From NCBI RefSeq assembly GCF_021441885.1, contig NZ_CP090438.1, positions 1,178,001 through 1,242,000 on the forward strand: a stretch of 64,000 nucleotides of DNA. The letters are read 5' to 3'. The translations under genes and the position numbers were made by a program. This document shows positions 35,788 to 45,492 of the stretch, one piece after another. How positions within the stretch are numbered: position 1 is the stretch's first letter; every line of letters begins with the position of its first letter. The stretch is from Vibrio maritimus. Lineage in GTDB: Bacteria; Pseudomonadota; Gammaproteobacteria; Enterobacterales; Vibrionaceae. The notes beneath the pieces were generated by a model, which saw only the letters and a list, made by a program, of their open reading frames with translations, did no database searches and was not told the DNA's origin.

Positions 35788-35823
35788 AAAAAAGGGCCCC
35801 TGCCAATTATGGTAGGGGCCCTT
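35788..35823 (-). terminator. Strong terminator, convergent genes
   Basis: AAGGGCCCCTGCC pairs with GGTAGGGGCCCTT (one G-T pair) around a 6-nt loop. The minus direction ends in six T, serving the UPF0149 gene; the plus direction may serve the barrel protein. Confidence 0.85.
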
Positions 35824-35852
35824 ACTATTTGGGTCTGTATCTAGCGATGAGC

Positions 35853-36422
35853 TTATTGCTGCTCTGCCAATACCGCGCCTTTTTGAGTGATACCGCAAAG
35901 CATCATAGGAACAGCGGCGAAAATCTCATTAAACTGCTCTAGACCTTCGATACCTTGCGCTTGCAGTGTCGCGATAGATGTCTCTGGATCGAACAACATG
36001 CTCAGAGAAAGAAGCACACCGCCAAGCAGCGCGTTATCTTCGCTGTTCTCCGGCATTAGAGTTTCCCAGTCATCACGAGCAAGTTGCCAGCCTTGAAGCA
36101 CACCTTCACAGAAATCTTTAGTCTCTTGAGTCACGATCTCTTCTTCATCAAGACCACAGCCTTCAGGCCATTGCCATTCGCCATCAAGAAGAGCAGGGCG
36201 GTATTCATTCCAAAGGGTAATGACCGCTTGAGCATAGCTCTCTAATTGCTCGCCCGAAGTAAACGGCGCAACTTCTTCTCCACCCCATAAAAACGGTAGC
36301 CATTCTTCAGGTGGCAAAGTGTGCGGGGCAGATGCCATAGAAGTCACAAAGCCTTGAGTCTGCGCGTTATTTAGCAGTTTTCCTTCTAGCTCAGGAAGGG
36401 AAAGTATGTCTTTTAGTTCCAA
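35853..36422 (-). CDS. UPF0149 (YecA-like) family protein
   Basis: 189 residues, acidic and cytoplasmic. LSLPELEGKLLNNAQTQGFV, LPFLWGG and FCEGVLQGWQLARDDW match the UPF0149 family (YecA/YgfB group), whose molecular role is not settled. There is no C-terminal SEC-C zinc motif, which some YecA proteins have. It is divergent from the histidine kinase gene. Confidence 0.8.
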   Translation of the reverse strand: MELKDILSLPELEGKLLNNAQTQGFVTSMASAPHTLPPEEWLPFLWGGEEVAPFTSGEQLESYAQAVITLWNEYRPALLDGEWQWPEGCGLDEEEIVTQETKDFCEGVLQGWQLARDDWETLMPENSEDNALLGGVLLSLSMLFDPETSIATLQAQGIEGLEQFNEIFAAVPMMLCGITQKGAVLAEQQ

Positions 36423-36536
36423 AATGCTTTACCGTTAGGGCTGAATTGAGAATTACTTGGGTATAGTAACAAGCTAGACCATAATTACCTAGCATGGTCT
36501 TGTTCCACACGAAGAAAAGGACACACTTCGCACGCT

Positions 36537-38744
36537 ATGGTTATTAAAGAGTCGCTGAAAAAGAAAAGCATCATCGCTCTGGCAGTTTACTTAGCCTTGT
36601 TTATTGCCATCTTTGGTAGCATTACCTATTGGGTTGTGGAATCGCCTGTTCGCGCCAAGCTTGAGCAAAACCTCGATATCCGAAGTGAGTTCCTCGCCGC
36701 TGAAATCTCTTCTCCCTTGCATAGCTCTTTAGGCGTTCTAAAAAGCATTGTCGCCATGGGTGAGTCTATCGAAGATCGCAACGCCCTCGACCAAGCACTT
36801 CGCCAGGTATTTAAGCTCAACGATGGCATTGCTGTTAGTGGAGGCATTTGGCCAGAGCCGTACTCCATCGATCCCAACGAGAAACTCTCGAGCCTGTTCT
36901 ATAACCGAACCGCAGATGGAGAGGTCGACAAGATTGATCTTTGGAACAATCCAGAAGCGGCAGGCTATCACGTTGAGCCTTGGTATACCTCTGTAAAAGA
37001 TAAGCCAACCAATACCATTACCTGGTCAGAAGTGTATGTCGATCCTTATACCCATGTTCAGATGATCACTGCCTCAGCGCCTTATTATCTCGATAGCAAA
37101 TTTGCCGGTGTTGCCACCGTCGACTTGTCTCTAGAGAACCTGATCAGCTTCGTAAAAAGCAAAGCCCGCGAGCATGACCTTGGTGTGATTGTTCGTGACG
37201 CCAACAACCAAGTGATCACCGAGCACAACTTTCGCGTCGAACGCGATATCTATATCAGTCAGCTAAACTTTGGTGACTTCAATTGGAGTCTAGAGGTAGT
37301 TAACGCCAGAAGGCTGGTGGCAGATGAGGTGTTTGATATCGTAATGGGCGTCGAATACGCTATCGTCCCGGTGATGATTCTGTGTTTGATGTTTGGCTAT
37401 TACCTCATCAACCAATACCTGATTAAGCCTATCGCCGTCATTGCCAAAGAAGTGGATGATTCGCGTCACAGCGGCAGTATCGATATCAACTACAAAAGCC
37501 CCGATGAGATTCGATACCTTATAGACAGTTTCAACCAGAAAACCGTCTACCTCGACCAAGAACGGATGAAGGCGCAAGCGTCAACCAAGGCCAAAACTGC
37601 GTTCTTAGCAACGCTCTCTCACGAGATCCGAACGCCAATGAATGGGGTACTGGGCACCGCGCAGATCTTATTAAAAACCGATTTGTCTGTTGAACAGAGA
37701 AAGCATCTAAAAACCCTTTACGATTCAGGCGATCACATGATGTCGCTGCTTAATGAAATCCTCGATTACTCGAAGATTGAGCAAGGGCATATCGAACTCG
37801 ATAGCCACCCATTCCCGCTAAATTCCATCATAGGCAGTATGCACAGTGTGTATCACACCCTATGTAACGAGAAGGGTCTTAAGTTTAGCGTCTACTCAGA
37901 GGTGGACGATGAGCGTTGGTATATGGGCGACAAGGCGCGTCTGCGTCAGATTCTGTTTAACCTTCTTAATAACGCCGTGAAATTTACCTCGCAAGGCACC
38001 ATTGAGGTGTTCTTGTCTGAAGAAGTTAGACATAGCGCTAATACATTGACCATTCGCGTGAGAGACACGGGTATCGGCATCTCTCCAGAAGCGCAAGCAC
38101 GTATCTTCAAGCCATTCGAGCAAGCCGAGTCGAGCACCACACGTCGCTTTGGGGGAACCGGGCTAGGTCTTGCCATCGTTAAAGAGATCGCGTCTGTAAT
38201 GGGCGGAGATATCAAACTCAACAGCCAAGAAGGCATTGGTTCTGAGTTTGAAGTCACCGTGAAGCTCGAAAGCTGTGAGCCAAAACAGCTTGATGTTCAT
38301 ATTGAACGTAAGCTTGATTATCGCGGTCTGAAAGCACTTATTGTTGAAGATAACCGCACCAACACCATCATCATCGACACCTTTATGAAGCGTAAAGGCT
38401 TTATCACATACTCGGTGGTTAATGGTGAAGAGGCGCTAAAAGCAGTGGCCACGCAAAGCTATGATCTCATCCTCATGGACAACCATATGCCGGTCATGGA
38501 TGGGGTAGAGGCGATCGCCGGTATTCGTAACATGCCTGGCAGAGAAAAAGACACGCTCATCTTTGGCTGTACTGCAGATGTCTTTAAAGAGACTCGTGAA
38601 CGCATGATGGGCGCGGGTGCCGATTTCATCGTCGGTAAACCTATCGACGAACGCATCTTGGACGATGCTCTTTATCAGTTTGCCAATAAACTGTTCCAGT
38701 TTACTGACGGCAAACGCAGTAACGTGACTTCTATTGGCAGCTAA
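36537..38744 (+). CDS. Hybrid sensor histidine kinase/response regulator
   Basis: 735 residues. TM1 (about 13-33), periplasmic Cache-like sensor (about 40-265), TM2 (about 273-293), a HAMP-like linker, HisKA with phosphorylated His362 in LATLSHEIRTPMNG, HATPase with N box (NLLNNAVKFT, about 475-484) and G boxes (RDTGIGIS, RRFGGTGLGLAI), then a receiver domain with acidic pair in LIVEDNRTN and phospho-acceptor Asp648 in LILMDNHMPVMDG. No cognate output gene is adjacent, so it probably feeds a phosphorelay encoded elsewhere. Stimulus unknown. Confidence 0.92.
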   Translation: MVIKESLKKKSIIALAVYLALFIAIFGSITYWVVESPVRAKLEQNLDIRSEFLAAEISSPLHSSLGVLKSIVAMGESIEDRNALDQALRQVFKLNDGIAVSGGIWPEPYSIDPNEKLSSLFYNRTADGEVDKIDLWNNPEAAGYHVEPWYTSVKDKPTNTITWSEVYVDPYTHVQMITASAPYYLDSKFAGVATVDLSLENLISFVKSKAREHDLGVIVRDANNQVITEHNFRVERDIYISQLNFGDFNWSLEVVNARRLVADEVFDIVMGVEYAIVPVMILCLMFGYYLINQYLIKPIAVIAKEVDDSRHSGSIDINYKSPDEIRYLIDSFNQKTVYLDQERMKAQASTKAKTAFLATLSHEIRTPMNGVLGTAQILLKTDLSVEQRKHLKTLYDSGDHMMSLLNEILDYSKIEQGHIELDSHPFPLNSIIGSMHSVYHTLCNEKGLKFSVYSEVDDERWYMGDKARLRQILFNLLNNAVKFTSQGTIEVFLSEEVRHSANTLTIRVRDTGIGISPEAQARIFKPFEQAESSTTRRFGGTGLGLAIVKEIASVMGGDIKLNSQEGIGSEFEVTVKLESCEPKQLDVHIERKLDYRGLKALIVEDNRTNTIIIDTFMKRKGFITYSVVNGEEALKAVATQSYDLILMDNHMPVMDGVEAIAGIRNMPGREKDTLIFGCTADVFKETRERMMGAGADFIVGKPIDERILDDALYQFANKLFQFTDGKRSNVTSIGS

Positions 38745-39145
38745 CGCTTTAACCTTACATCAGCGCCTCTAAATCAACGCCCTTACACCGAAGCATAGTG
38801 CTACAAAGCGAGCACTATGCGCTAATGAGCATCCTAACTTCTATTCTCACCCAGCTTCTCTTCTGACAACTTCAATTTACGTGTAGCAAACCTACAACTT
38901 TGAATCGATAACCCGCTGACTTTAAGGGCTTTAGGGTTATGTTTGTAATAAAACTACAACAAATAGCGAGTTTCACTACTTTGAATCCCAAAACTGGTGA
39001 TTAATTTACTTCTTGGCTCAAAATACGGAATGTAAAACTACCAATAAGGTGTTCTAATGGCGCCCTAATCTGGATGATGAAAAATATCCAGTCATATGAG
39101 TCGATATTCGATTTAATGTTAGTTTATTGTCCTGTGAGATTGTAA
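38745..39145. other. Intergenic region between histidine kinase and alaE
   Basis: About 400 bases with no gene. A perfect 10-bp hairpin (GCATAGTGCT ... AGCACTATGC, 38793-38820) lies 48 nt past the kinase stop, without a T run; it may end or protect the kinase mRNA. The rest is AT-rich and should contain the alaE promoter. Confidence 0.5.
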
Positions 39146-39595
39146 GTGAAACCGAAAGCTCCTTTCTGTATTCGTAACGCGGCTGCTGACACCTTTGCAA
39201 TGGTCGTGTTCTGTTTTGTGTCTGGTATGTTGATTGAAGTGCTTGTTTCAGGCATGACCTTCGAACAGTCATTGGCATCACGTTTGTTGTCTATCCCTGT
39301 GAACATCGCCATCGCATGGCCATACGGAGTATTCCGCGACTGGGCGCTTCGCCAAGGTGCGAAAGTGTCTACCTCTGGTCCTATGAAAGCGTTCGCTGAC
39401 CTAGTGGCTTACGTAGCATTCCAGTCACCCGTCTACGCAGCGATCTTGTTTACGGTTGGCGCATCAACAGACCAAATCATTACTGCAGTATCGAGTAACG
39501 CAGTCGTGTCTTGTGGTATGGGCGTACTATACGGCTACTTCCTAGACCTATGCCGCCGCTGGTTCCGTGTACCTGGTTACTACCAAAGCGCATGA
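39146..39595 (+). CDS. alaE: L-alanine exporter AlaE
   Basis: 149 residues, inner membrane, about four helices. NAAADTFAMVVFCFVSG, MTFEQSLASRLLSIPVNIAI, AWPYGVFRDW, AYVAFQSPVYAAIL and GVLYGYFLDLCRRWFRV match E. coli AlaE almost segment by segment. It exports excess L-alanine. GTG start; the ribosome-binding site is weak. Monocistronic. Confidence 0.94.
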   Translation: MKPKAPFCIRNAAADTFAMVVFCFVSGMLIEVLVSGMTFEQSLASRLLSIPVNIAIAWPYGVFRDWALRQGAKVSTSGPMKAFADLVAYVAFQSPVYAAILFTVGASTDQIITAVSSNAVVSCGMGVLYGYFLDLCRRWFRVPGYYQSA

Positions 39596-39740
39596 TTTGC
39601 CGATCATTTGATCGAATTAATCACAAAGTAAGCAAACAATTAAAAAAGCGCACCTTTTTTCCCTTTTAGGGTTGACCAAGCGGGGCGGAATCATTAAATT
39701 ACCACCCCGTTAGCCAACAGCGCTAACCAAATCAAAATAC

Positions 39741-39828
39741 GGTGAGTTGTCCGAGTGGCTGAAGGAGCACGCCTGGAAAGTGTGTATACGGCAACGTATC
39801 GAGAGTTCGAATCTCTCACTCACCGCCA
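39741..39828 (+). tRNA. tRNA-Ser (anticodon GGA)
   Basis: Acceptor arm GGTGAGT pairs with ACTCACC, discriminator G and an encoded CCA at 39826-39828. The anticodon GGA is at 39775-39777 in the loop CCTGGAAAG. The long class II variable arm (TATACGGCAACGTATC) and GTTCGAATC T loop are present. It reads UCC/UCU serine codons and closely matches the E. coli serine GGA tRNA. A terminator follows. Confidence 0.98.
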
Positions 39829-39834
39829 AATTTT

Positions 39835-39863
39835 AAGCCCCAGCAGAAATGCTGGGGCTTTTT
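39835..39863 (+). terminator. Terminator of the tRNA-Ser gene
   Basis: AAGCCCCAGC pairs with GCTGGGGCTT around AGAAAT and is followed by T. It begins 7 nt after the tRNA. Confidence 0.92.
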
Positions 39864-39940
39864 CGTTGTATAGCCTTTTACTTCAAAATAGCTGCCCCTA
39901 AAGAAGTAAGGTACATCATTAGGGGGAAAACTAACCCACC

Positions 39941-41620
39941 TTAAAATTCACTATCAACCTGAAATACCAACCGCTCTTTAGTATAAGGATGGTCAAGCTC
40001 CAGTTGCTCAGCATGCAAATACAAACGATCGGCCTTCTCCCCATAAAGCGTGTCGCCAACCATAGGCATATTCAAGCCAAGATGATGAGCACTGTGAACA
40101 CGTAGCTGGTGAGTTCTACCTGTTTTCGGGTACATGTACACCTTGCTTCGGCCATCACGTACTTCAATCAACTCCCAATGAGTCTCTGCTGGCTTGCCAT
40201 GTTCGTAACACACCAGCTGCCTTGGGCGGTCATCGGGGTCGCCACGCATTGGCAACGAAATATCACCCTCAGTCTGAGTCAGTTCACCTTCTAACATTGC
40301 GACATAGCGTTTTTGTACACCGCGAGTAATGAACTGCTTTTGCAGGCTCTTGTTGGCGCGCTTGGTCAAGGCGAAGACAACTAATCCGGATGTGGCCATG
40401 TCTAGGCGGTGAATCACATATGGACCTTCAACATCAGGGAATAGAGCTTGTAGACGAGTATAGGCTGAGTCTTTTATGGTTTTGCCTGGCACTGATAGTA
40501 AGCCAGATGGTTTATTGATAACCACCATCGCCTCATCCTGGAACACAATTTCCAACTCTTTGTCTTCCGCCCAGTTCTGTTCAAGTGGGTTAGGCTCGAC
40601 GTTTAGACCTTGCAGCATGTGCCCTAAGATAGGCTGGCATTTGTTGTTACATGATGGGTAAAAACTGCCGTGCTTGCGGATCTCTGACTTAGGTGATGCG
40701 CCCCACCAAAACTCCGCCAGAGCCAAAGGTTTGAAGTCATGCATATAGGCATATTGCAGTAATTTAGGCGCTGCGCATTCGCCTGCACCGGCTGGTGGAG
40801 TCGGAGTAGTCGTCGCCGCAAAGATATCAACCAAATCGCATGTTTCGCCGTGTTGATTTAAAAAGCGATACTGCTTGTGAAGTTTGTGCTGCAGAGCGTT
40901 GGATAGCGCTTTGTGGTGCTCTTTAAGCTCCGCAAGATTAGTCTCAAGCTCTTCTAGTCGCTGCTCTTTTACGGCGAGTTTATCTTCCCACTTAAGCTTT
41001 AGGTATTTGAGCGTGTTTTTCTCTGCGACACTTTGCTTGCCAAGTTCGTCTAGCAAGGTCTGAAGTTCTTCGCCACTGAGGGTTTGCTGCGCCTCTTTTC
41101 GCTGTTGCTTACGACTGGCACGACCTTGAATCATGATCTCGCGATGTGCTTGCTCTTCTTGTTGGTAAGCTGCGCGTTCCGCTGAGATTTGCTCTTTAAA
41201 AATTGCGATTTCTGGCGCGTTGGCAAAGGTTTTATAGGTCGCAAGTGCTTTGGTGATGGCATTAGTTTCCTCTCGGAAAAAACCGTCTTCGGTAAGCATG
41301 TCGAAAACAGGTGGTACAAATCCAGGCAAGAGATTCTGATCGGCAATCTTGCCAGAAAAGGCACTCAGAAATCCGGTTTCGCCTTGAGGGCTTTGCACCA
41401 GCAAAACACCGAACATCTTGCCTCGACCTTGGCTTTCATCGTCTATTCCAAAATCATGAATGAAGTCGGTTTGAGATTGCAGATATTGCTGGAGCTGGTT
41501 TGCTGCTAGTACACACAGTGGATGAGGAGTGTAATAGAACGGAAACGTAAATTGTTCTGGTAACTCGTAGCCTTCGATAGCAACATCAAATCGGTTAAAG
41601 CAGTGTTGGGGAGAGTGCAT
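39941..41620 (-). CDS. RluA-family pseudouridine synthase with long N-terminal extension
   Basis: 559 residues from ATG 41620 (MHSPQHCFNRFD). The C-terminal ~200 residues are a RluA catalytic domain: VVINKPSGLLSVPG, catalytic Asp in YVIHRLDMATSGLVVFALT, and YPKTGRTHQLRVHSAHHLGL. The first ~340 residues hold a substrate-like region and a coiled coil (about 140-240, rich in Glu/Gln/Lys), not found in ordinary 220-330 residue RluA proteins but seen in a long Vibrio/Shewanella-type subgroup. The target (tRNA position 32 and 23S rRNA 746 for classic RluA) is not certain. Sixty codons upstream of ATG 41620 are open but look non-coding. Confidence 0.85.
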   Translation of the reverse strand: MHSPQHCFNRFDVAIEGYELPEQFTFPFYYTPHPLCVLAANQLQQYLQSQTDFIHDFGIDDESQGRGKMFGVLLVQSPQGETGFLSAFSGKIADQNLLPGFVPPVFDMLTEDGFFREETNAITKALATYKTFANAPEIAIFKEQISAERAAYQQEEQAHREIMIQGRASRKQQRKEAQQTLSGEELQTLLDELGKQSVAEKNTLKYLKLKWEDKLAVKEQRLEELETNLAELKEHHKALSNALQHKLHKQYRFLNQHGETCDLVDIFAATTTPTPPAGAGECAAPKLLQYAYMHDFKPLALAEFWWGASPKSEIRKHGSFYPSCNNKCQPILGHMLQGLNVEPNPLEQNWAEDKELEIVFQDEAMVVINKPSGLLSVPGKTIKDSAYTRLQALFPDVEGPYVIHRLDMATSGLVVFALTKRANKSLQKQFITRGVQKRYVAMLEGELTQTEGDISLPMRGDPDDRPRQLVCYEHGKPAETHWELIEVRDGRSKVYMYPKTGRTHQLRVHSAHHLGLNMPMVGDTLYGEKADRLYLHAEQLELDHPYTKERLVFQVDSEF

Positions 41621-41875
41621 ATTAAAGGCCGTAGGGTCATAGAAAATTGAGCACGGATTGTACCTTGTTTGGGAGGAATTTCCACGGGTAGTCGTGTCGG
41701 CTTTAGATACTGCTTGTCTAAGTAGAATGACCCTGCACTTGCCCGCAGGACTAGCCGAAGTTAGCGCTATATTTGTTCTCACAACTGAGGAAGTGATCAT
41801 ACAAACCCGATAAAGTTGAAATGTAGCGCCGTGATACCCTTCTTATTAGTATGACACCTACCACTGACTAACGAC

Positions 41876-42580
41876 ATGGCGCACCTTTTCACTAACCGAA
41901 AACGAATACATCATCTGACGGACAACGACGCTAGCGCTAAATCCCAGTTTAAATGGGAAACGCTCAATGCGGTCTTATACAAGTTTGGTGGATTATTCTT
42001 CCTCGTTGGTAGCGTATTACTGTTCCCAAGCTTTCAAAGCTACTCGACGTTCGGACAGTGGATCTTCTTTGCAGGTTCACTCTGCTACCTGATCGTTAAT
42101 GTCCACGACCTTTATGACGTTCACCGTTATTGGCGCAAAACATCCTCTGACTTATCGAGAAAACAGCTGGAATACACCGCCTCCTACATCTACCTGTTTG
42201 GTACCTTGATGTTTGTCGCGGGCCGAGTGTTTTCGTTTATCGATGACAGCTACTCAGCGCACAGCGCGTTGATGTTCATTATTGGCAGTACGCTGTTTGT
42301 TATCGGTGCCAGTGTCAACATCGTTGCTGATACCAGTAGTGCTGGTGGTACTGAGGGGCAGCTCACCAACTTGACAGCGGTGACGTTTATCGTGGGCAGT
42401 GTGCTATTTGCTGTTGGCTCATTTCCGGGGCTTTGGGAAGGAGGCGTGCCGGATGAGTCAATTCAACTAGCTAATTATCTGACTTGGCAGTTTTTGGTTG
42501 GGAGCTTTTTGTTCTTTCTTGGGGGGATTTTTAATTATTGGCGAGCTTATCATTATATTCAGAGAAGTCTGAATTTATAG
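41876..42580 (+). CDS. YrhK-like multi-helix membrane protein
   Basis: 234 residues with about six hydrophobic helices in a repeated pattern (FGGLFFLVGSVLLFP ... FGQWIFFAGSLCYLIVNVHDLYD; YLFGTLMFVAGRVFSF; MFIIGSTLFVIGASVNI; FIVGSVLFAVGSFPG; FLVGSFLFFLGGIFNYWRA). The recurrent (F/V)xxGSxLFxxG pattern is typical of YrhK-domain proteins, whose function is unknown. Single gene, last core gene before the accessory island. Confidence 0.75.
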   Translation: MAHLFTNRKRIHHLTDNDASAKSQFKWETLNAVLYKFGGLFFLVGSVLLFPSFQSYSTFGQWIFFAGSLCYLIVNVHDLYDVHRYWRKTSSDLSRKQLEYTASYIYLFGTLMFVAGRVFSFIDDSYSAHSALMFIIGSTLFVIGASVNIVADTSSAGGTEGQLTNLTAVTFIVGSVLFAVGSFPGLWEGGVPDESIQLANYLTWQFLVGSFLFFLGGIFNYWRAYHYIQRSLNL

Positions 42581-43011
42581 TAAGGGAAACTGTTCCCTAA
42601 GTGGATGTATTGTTTATAACGTTGGAACCAACTTCTATGTGCCAGAAGTCTATAGATCATCGGGTCATATGTTTTGCCACCTGAAATTGGTCGTCAGTTA
42701 AATCGTACTCTAGGCCTCGGTTTCTATGTGAAAATTGTTCTTTTTCAATCACAAAGTAAAGGAGAAAACTCTGTAGTCGTCATGTAAATGACGATTATCC
42801 TTGACGCACGACAAGGTTCAAACAGAGTTCAACTGTCCTGTACTATTACGGCTTTGTTTTAAAGTTACTGTACACATTAACATACTTCATGTTCTTGTTT
42901 TATAAGTCTAAACCATCTTGTAGGAAGGTGGTGTCGTTCAGTAGGAGTGAACCCTCTTATCTCGAAGTACAGTCATCTTTTACGGAGAATAAGAATTAAT
43001 GCTGTTCTGTT
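42581..43011. other. Gap between core gene and defence island
   Basis: About 430 bases with no gene I can support. Small palindromes are present (AGGGAA...TTCCCT at 42583-42598; TCGTCAT...ATGACGA at 42777-42794). I see no direct repeat shared with the other end of the island and no integrase remnant. Confidence 0.5.
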
Positions 43012-43055
43012 AAAAAAAGAGTCGCCCTATACTATTAGTCAGGAAGGCAACTCTT
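43012..43055 (-). terminator. Terminator of the sspBCDE operon
   Basis: On the minus strand AAGAGTTGCC pairs with GGCGACTCTT (one mismatch) around a loop of about 19 nt and is followed by seven T. It lies 45 nt after the sspE stop. Confidence 0.75.
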
Positions 43056-43099
43056 GTTTCTAATTGTCATAAATCAAGGGTATTTTTTGCTAAAAAGAC

Positions 43100-45406
43100 T
43101 TAAGCTTCCCAAAGATTCATTAAATGCTGATTCAAGCTCTTCTCAAACAAATTGAATCTATCTTGATAAACAGACCTTATCGATTCACTCTTAATATCAT
43201 CTGTATTTATTTGATTAAGGCTTTCTGGTATAAACTGGCTCATCAATATATTTTGTGCATAGAACTCATTCTCACCAAGATGCTCAAAATACCTCTTTGG
43301 TGAAAGATCACTAATAGCAAGGTTAGCTTCTTGAGAAATATAAACTCTATTTAGCGGACTGTTTAGTACATGTTCTTTGTCGTTCCGCAGTTCTTTTGAT
43401 GATGTATGAAGATCTTTAGCTTTCGCTATCGGTATAAGGTGGTGATCATGTATAGAGTTTTCTGGCCAAATACTAACATCACCTTCGATTATTTGATATG
43501 GTTTTAGAATAGACTGTTTTTCTGCTAGTAAATCAAAAGGCTTTCGACTAAGCAAGAACTGCAGCAAAGCTGATCGGATACCTTCGCCGGGTGCTTCGTC
43601 ACCGTCCATCGAGAGGTGCTCTTTGTCCGAGTAATCAGCAACTTTTAGCACTTTAGATTTGTCAGGAGGCGTAGGGGCAGAAGTAATGTCTCCTTCTATC
43701 CATTTATACAGCGATTTGATGTGATCAAATACAATTTTGCTCTGGTCGTATCGATATGATCCATCGAATCGACAAGTCCAGTACCAGTATTCCACTTTAT
43801 CGAGTGAGGATTGGTTATTCCAATGTTCGTCATCACTGAGAGCAAAAGCAATAGGTTGTAACATTAAACTATAATTTAACTTACTCACATTGTGTATGCC
43901 ACATCTAATTATAAGAAAAGCAACTGCTCTCATTACTGCAATAGTAGCTAGCGGCACGAACTCTCGAATTTGCTTTGTGTCAAGTTTCAACTGAGAAGAA
44001 GAAGACGTATTAGCTTTTACTACTTGCTTTAAGTCTTTCTTGTTTCTAGTATGGGCAAGTAGTGAACTGATACTCAATATATTACTTCGCAGATCTCCTG
44101 AGGGTAAGCCATTTTCTATAGAAGACAAGTTTTCTAAATTCATATATCCACTTGAGGAGGTGGAATCATATTTCAAGACGTCAGAGAGTTCTAATTTATC
44201 TTCTAGTATGTTTCGTATTTTGTCCGTTAGAGAGAAATGAGTGTCCTCTGGATCATTCTCGAGCTTTTTAGCCGCTTTTGCTGCCAAGAGGTCAAGATTA
44301 TCCAACTTCATTCCACCTTCGTTTAGATTAGTAAATATTGGTATAGCGCGGATTATGTCGTCTGTAGAAATAGAATGGACTTTATAATTATATATGTTTT
44401 CTAAGTAACTAATTACTTCTGATACCCAAGATACTCGAGCTTGCTCGAGTACCATAATAATACCATTTTCAAGGTACTCATCAGCTTTAGAGAAGTCATC
44501 AATGCCCTGAAGCCTGCCTTGAGGGTCGTACTTATCCTTAATATTGTTAAACTTTGCCTGCCATTCTTGGTATTCAGAATCACTTGCAGAGTCGTCTTTT
44601 ACCCTGTAGTGAGATTCTTTATAATCTTCAGTTATTTCCGTGAGAATTTTCTTTGAGAGATTATCAATTACATTTCTTAATCCAGGATATTGATTTTTAT
44701 CCGAAACGTAGTCACTTAACCAATAAAGAGGTATGATTCCTTTCTTTACAAAATGTTCTTCAAGTGACTCTTGAACTTGAAATTGCTTTTTACCCGATTT
44801 GACCTTTTCAAAAGTATAAAACGGAGAGAAGTGTTTAGTTGGCTTTTTCTTTCTTTTGCTTGTTCCAAATGTCTCTCCTTGAAATATGTTGTAAAGATCG
44901 CTAGGTTCAAGGTGTTTAATCATTTCTTTATCGAATAGTAAAGTCTGTGCTCCAAACAAATCGAACACACCTTGGTTGACAGACTCTGTCGGAATTTTCA
45001 GGAACCACCTGATTTGTAGCGCATTTGCTTTTCTATCGATCTTGTGGACAAGTTTCTCGATATCGTCGTCAGTAGGATTTGACGGCATATCTAGGTTTTT
45101 TAGACTGAAAACATCACTAAGTGCATTAAAGAGTGTTGTCGTTCTTTGTTGACCGTCTAATAAATAATCACATTGATAATCACTTTCAATAGTTGTAGGT
45201 TTCTTCTCTCCTATTTTCCGACTGGAGAATTCTTGCGAGCGGCCTTTTAGGATGAGCGAGCTACCGATTGGGAAGTTTAAAAGTACCGAAGCCAGCAAAT
45301 TACGTTGATAATCAGGCTTCCACTTATAGTCCCGTTGAAAATCTGGAAGAATGAGATGTTGCTTTTGAATAGATGTGAAGATTGTTGCTAAAGAGTTGGA
45401 TTCCAT
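43100..45406 (-). CDS. sspE: PT-sensing effector nuclease SspE (DUF262/DUF1524)
   Basis: 768 residues. The N-terminal DUF262 domain has PDFQRDYKW at 21-29 and the NTPase motif DGQQRTT at 84-90. The C-terminal DUF1524 domain has an HNH-type nuclease core near 653-695 (HDHHLIP ... SPLNRVYISQEAN). This two-domain layout is shared with GmrSD-type modification-dependent enzymes and with SspE, which in known SspABCD systems senses phosphorothioate through the N-terminal domain and nicks phage DNA with the C-terminal one. It follows sspD on the same strand after 86 nt, with a palindrome in the gap, so it may also have its own promoter. Confidence 0.88.
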   Translation of the reverse strand: MESNSLATIFTSIQKQHLILPDFQRDYKWKPDYQRNLLASVLLNFPIGSSLILKGRSQEFSSRKIGEKKPTTIESDYQCDYLLDGQQRTTTLFNALSDVFSLKNLDMPSNPTDDDIEKLVHKIDRKANALQIRWFLKIPTESVNQGVFDLFGAQTLLFDKEMIKHLEPSDLYNIFQGETFGTSKRKKKPTKHFSPFYTFEKVKSGKKQFQVQESLEEHFVKKGIIPLYWLSDYVSDKNQYPGLRNVIDNLSKKILTEITEDYKESHYRVKDDSASDSEYQEWQAKFNNIKDKYDPQGRLQGIDDFSKADEYLENGIIMVLEQARVSWVSEVISYLENIYNYKVHSISTDDIIRAIPIFTNLNEGGMKLDNLDLLAAKAAKKLENDPEDTHFSLTDKIRNILEDKLELSDVLKYDSTSSSGYMNLENLSSIENGLPSGDLRSNILSISSLLAHTRNKKDLKQVVKANTSSSSQLKLDTKQIREFVPLATIAVMRAVAFLIIRCGIHNVSKLNYSLMLQPIAFALSDDEHWNNQSSLDKVEYWYWTCRFDGSYRYDQSKIVFDHIKSLYKWIEGDITSAPTPPDKSKVLKVADYSDKEHLSMDGDEAPGEGIRSALLQFLLSRKPFDLLAEKQSILKPYQIIEGDVSIWPENSIHDHHLIPIAKAKDLHTSSKELRNDKEHVLNSPLNRVYISQEANLAISDLSPKRYFEHLGENEFYAQNILMSQFIPESLNQINTDDIKSESIRSVYQDRFNLFEKSLNQHLMNLWEA

Positions 45407-45428
45407 TTGGCACCTATCTGACGTAAAA

Positions 45429-45453
45429 TATAGTACCCATAAAGAGTACTATA
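45429..45453. promoter_or_regulatory. Inverted repeat upstream of sspE
   Basis: TATAGTAC and GTACTATA are separated by 9 nt, 23 nt before the sspE start codon. The surrounding AT-rich sequence could contain a promoter. Possible operator or leader hairpin. Confidence 0.45.
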
Positions 45454-45492
45454 CCAAGTTCAGTATTTATATAGGTTTTTCACCGAATTCGT

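Noticed and set aside
39741..39828. tRNA-Ser as the integration site of the defence island
   Set aside because: The island begins about 3 kb away, past two core genes, and no second copy of the tRNA 3' end or an integrase is visible.
41621..41800. Sixty extra N-terminal codons of the RluA-type gene
   Set aside because: Residues are unlike the family and the probable native start is ATG 41620.
42581..43011. Remnant of a mobile element at the island edge
   Set aside because: No transposase fragment, no terminal repeat and no match with the other edge was found by eye.
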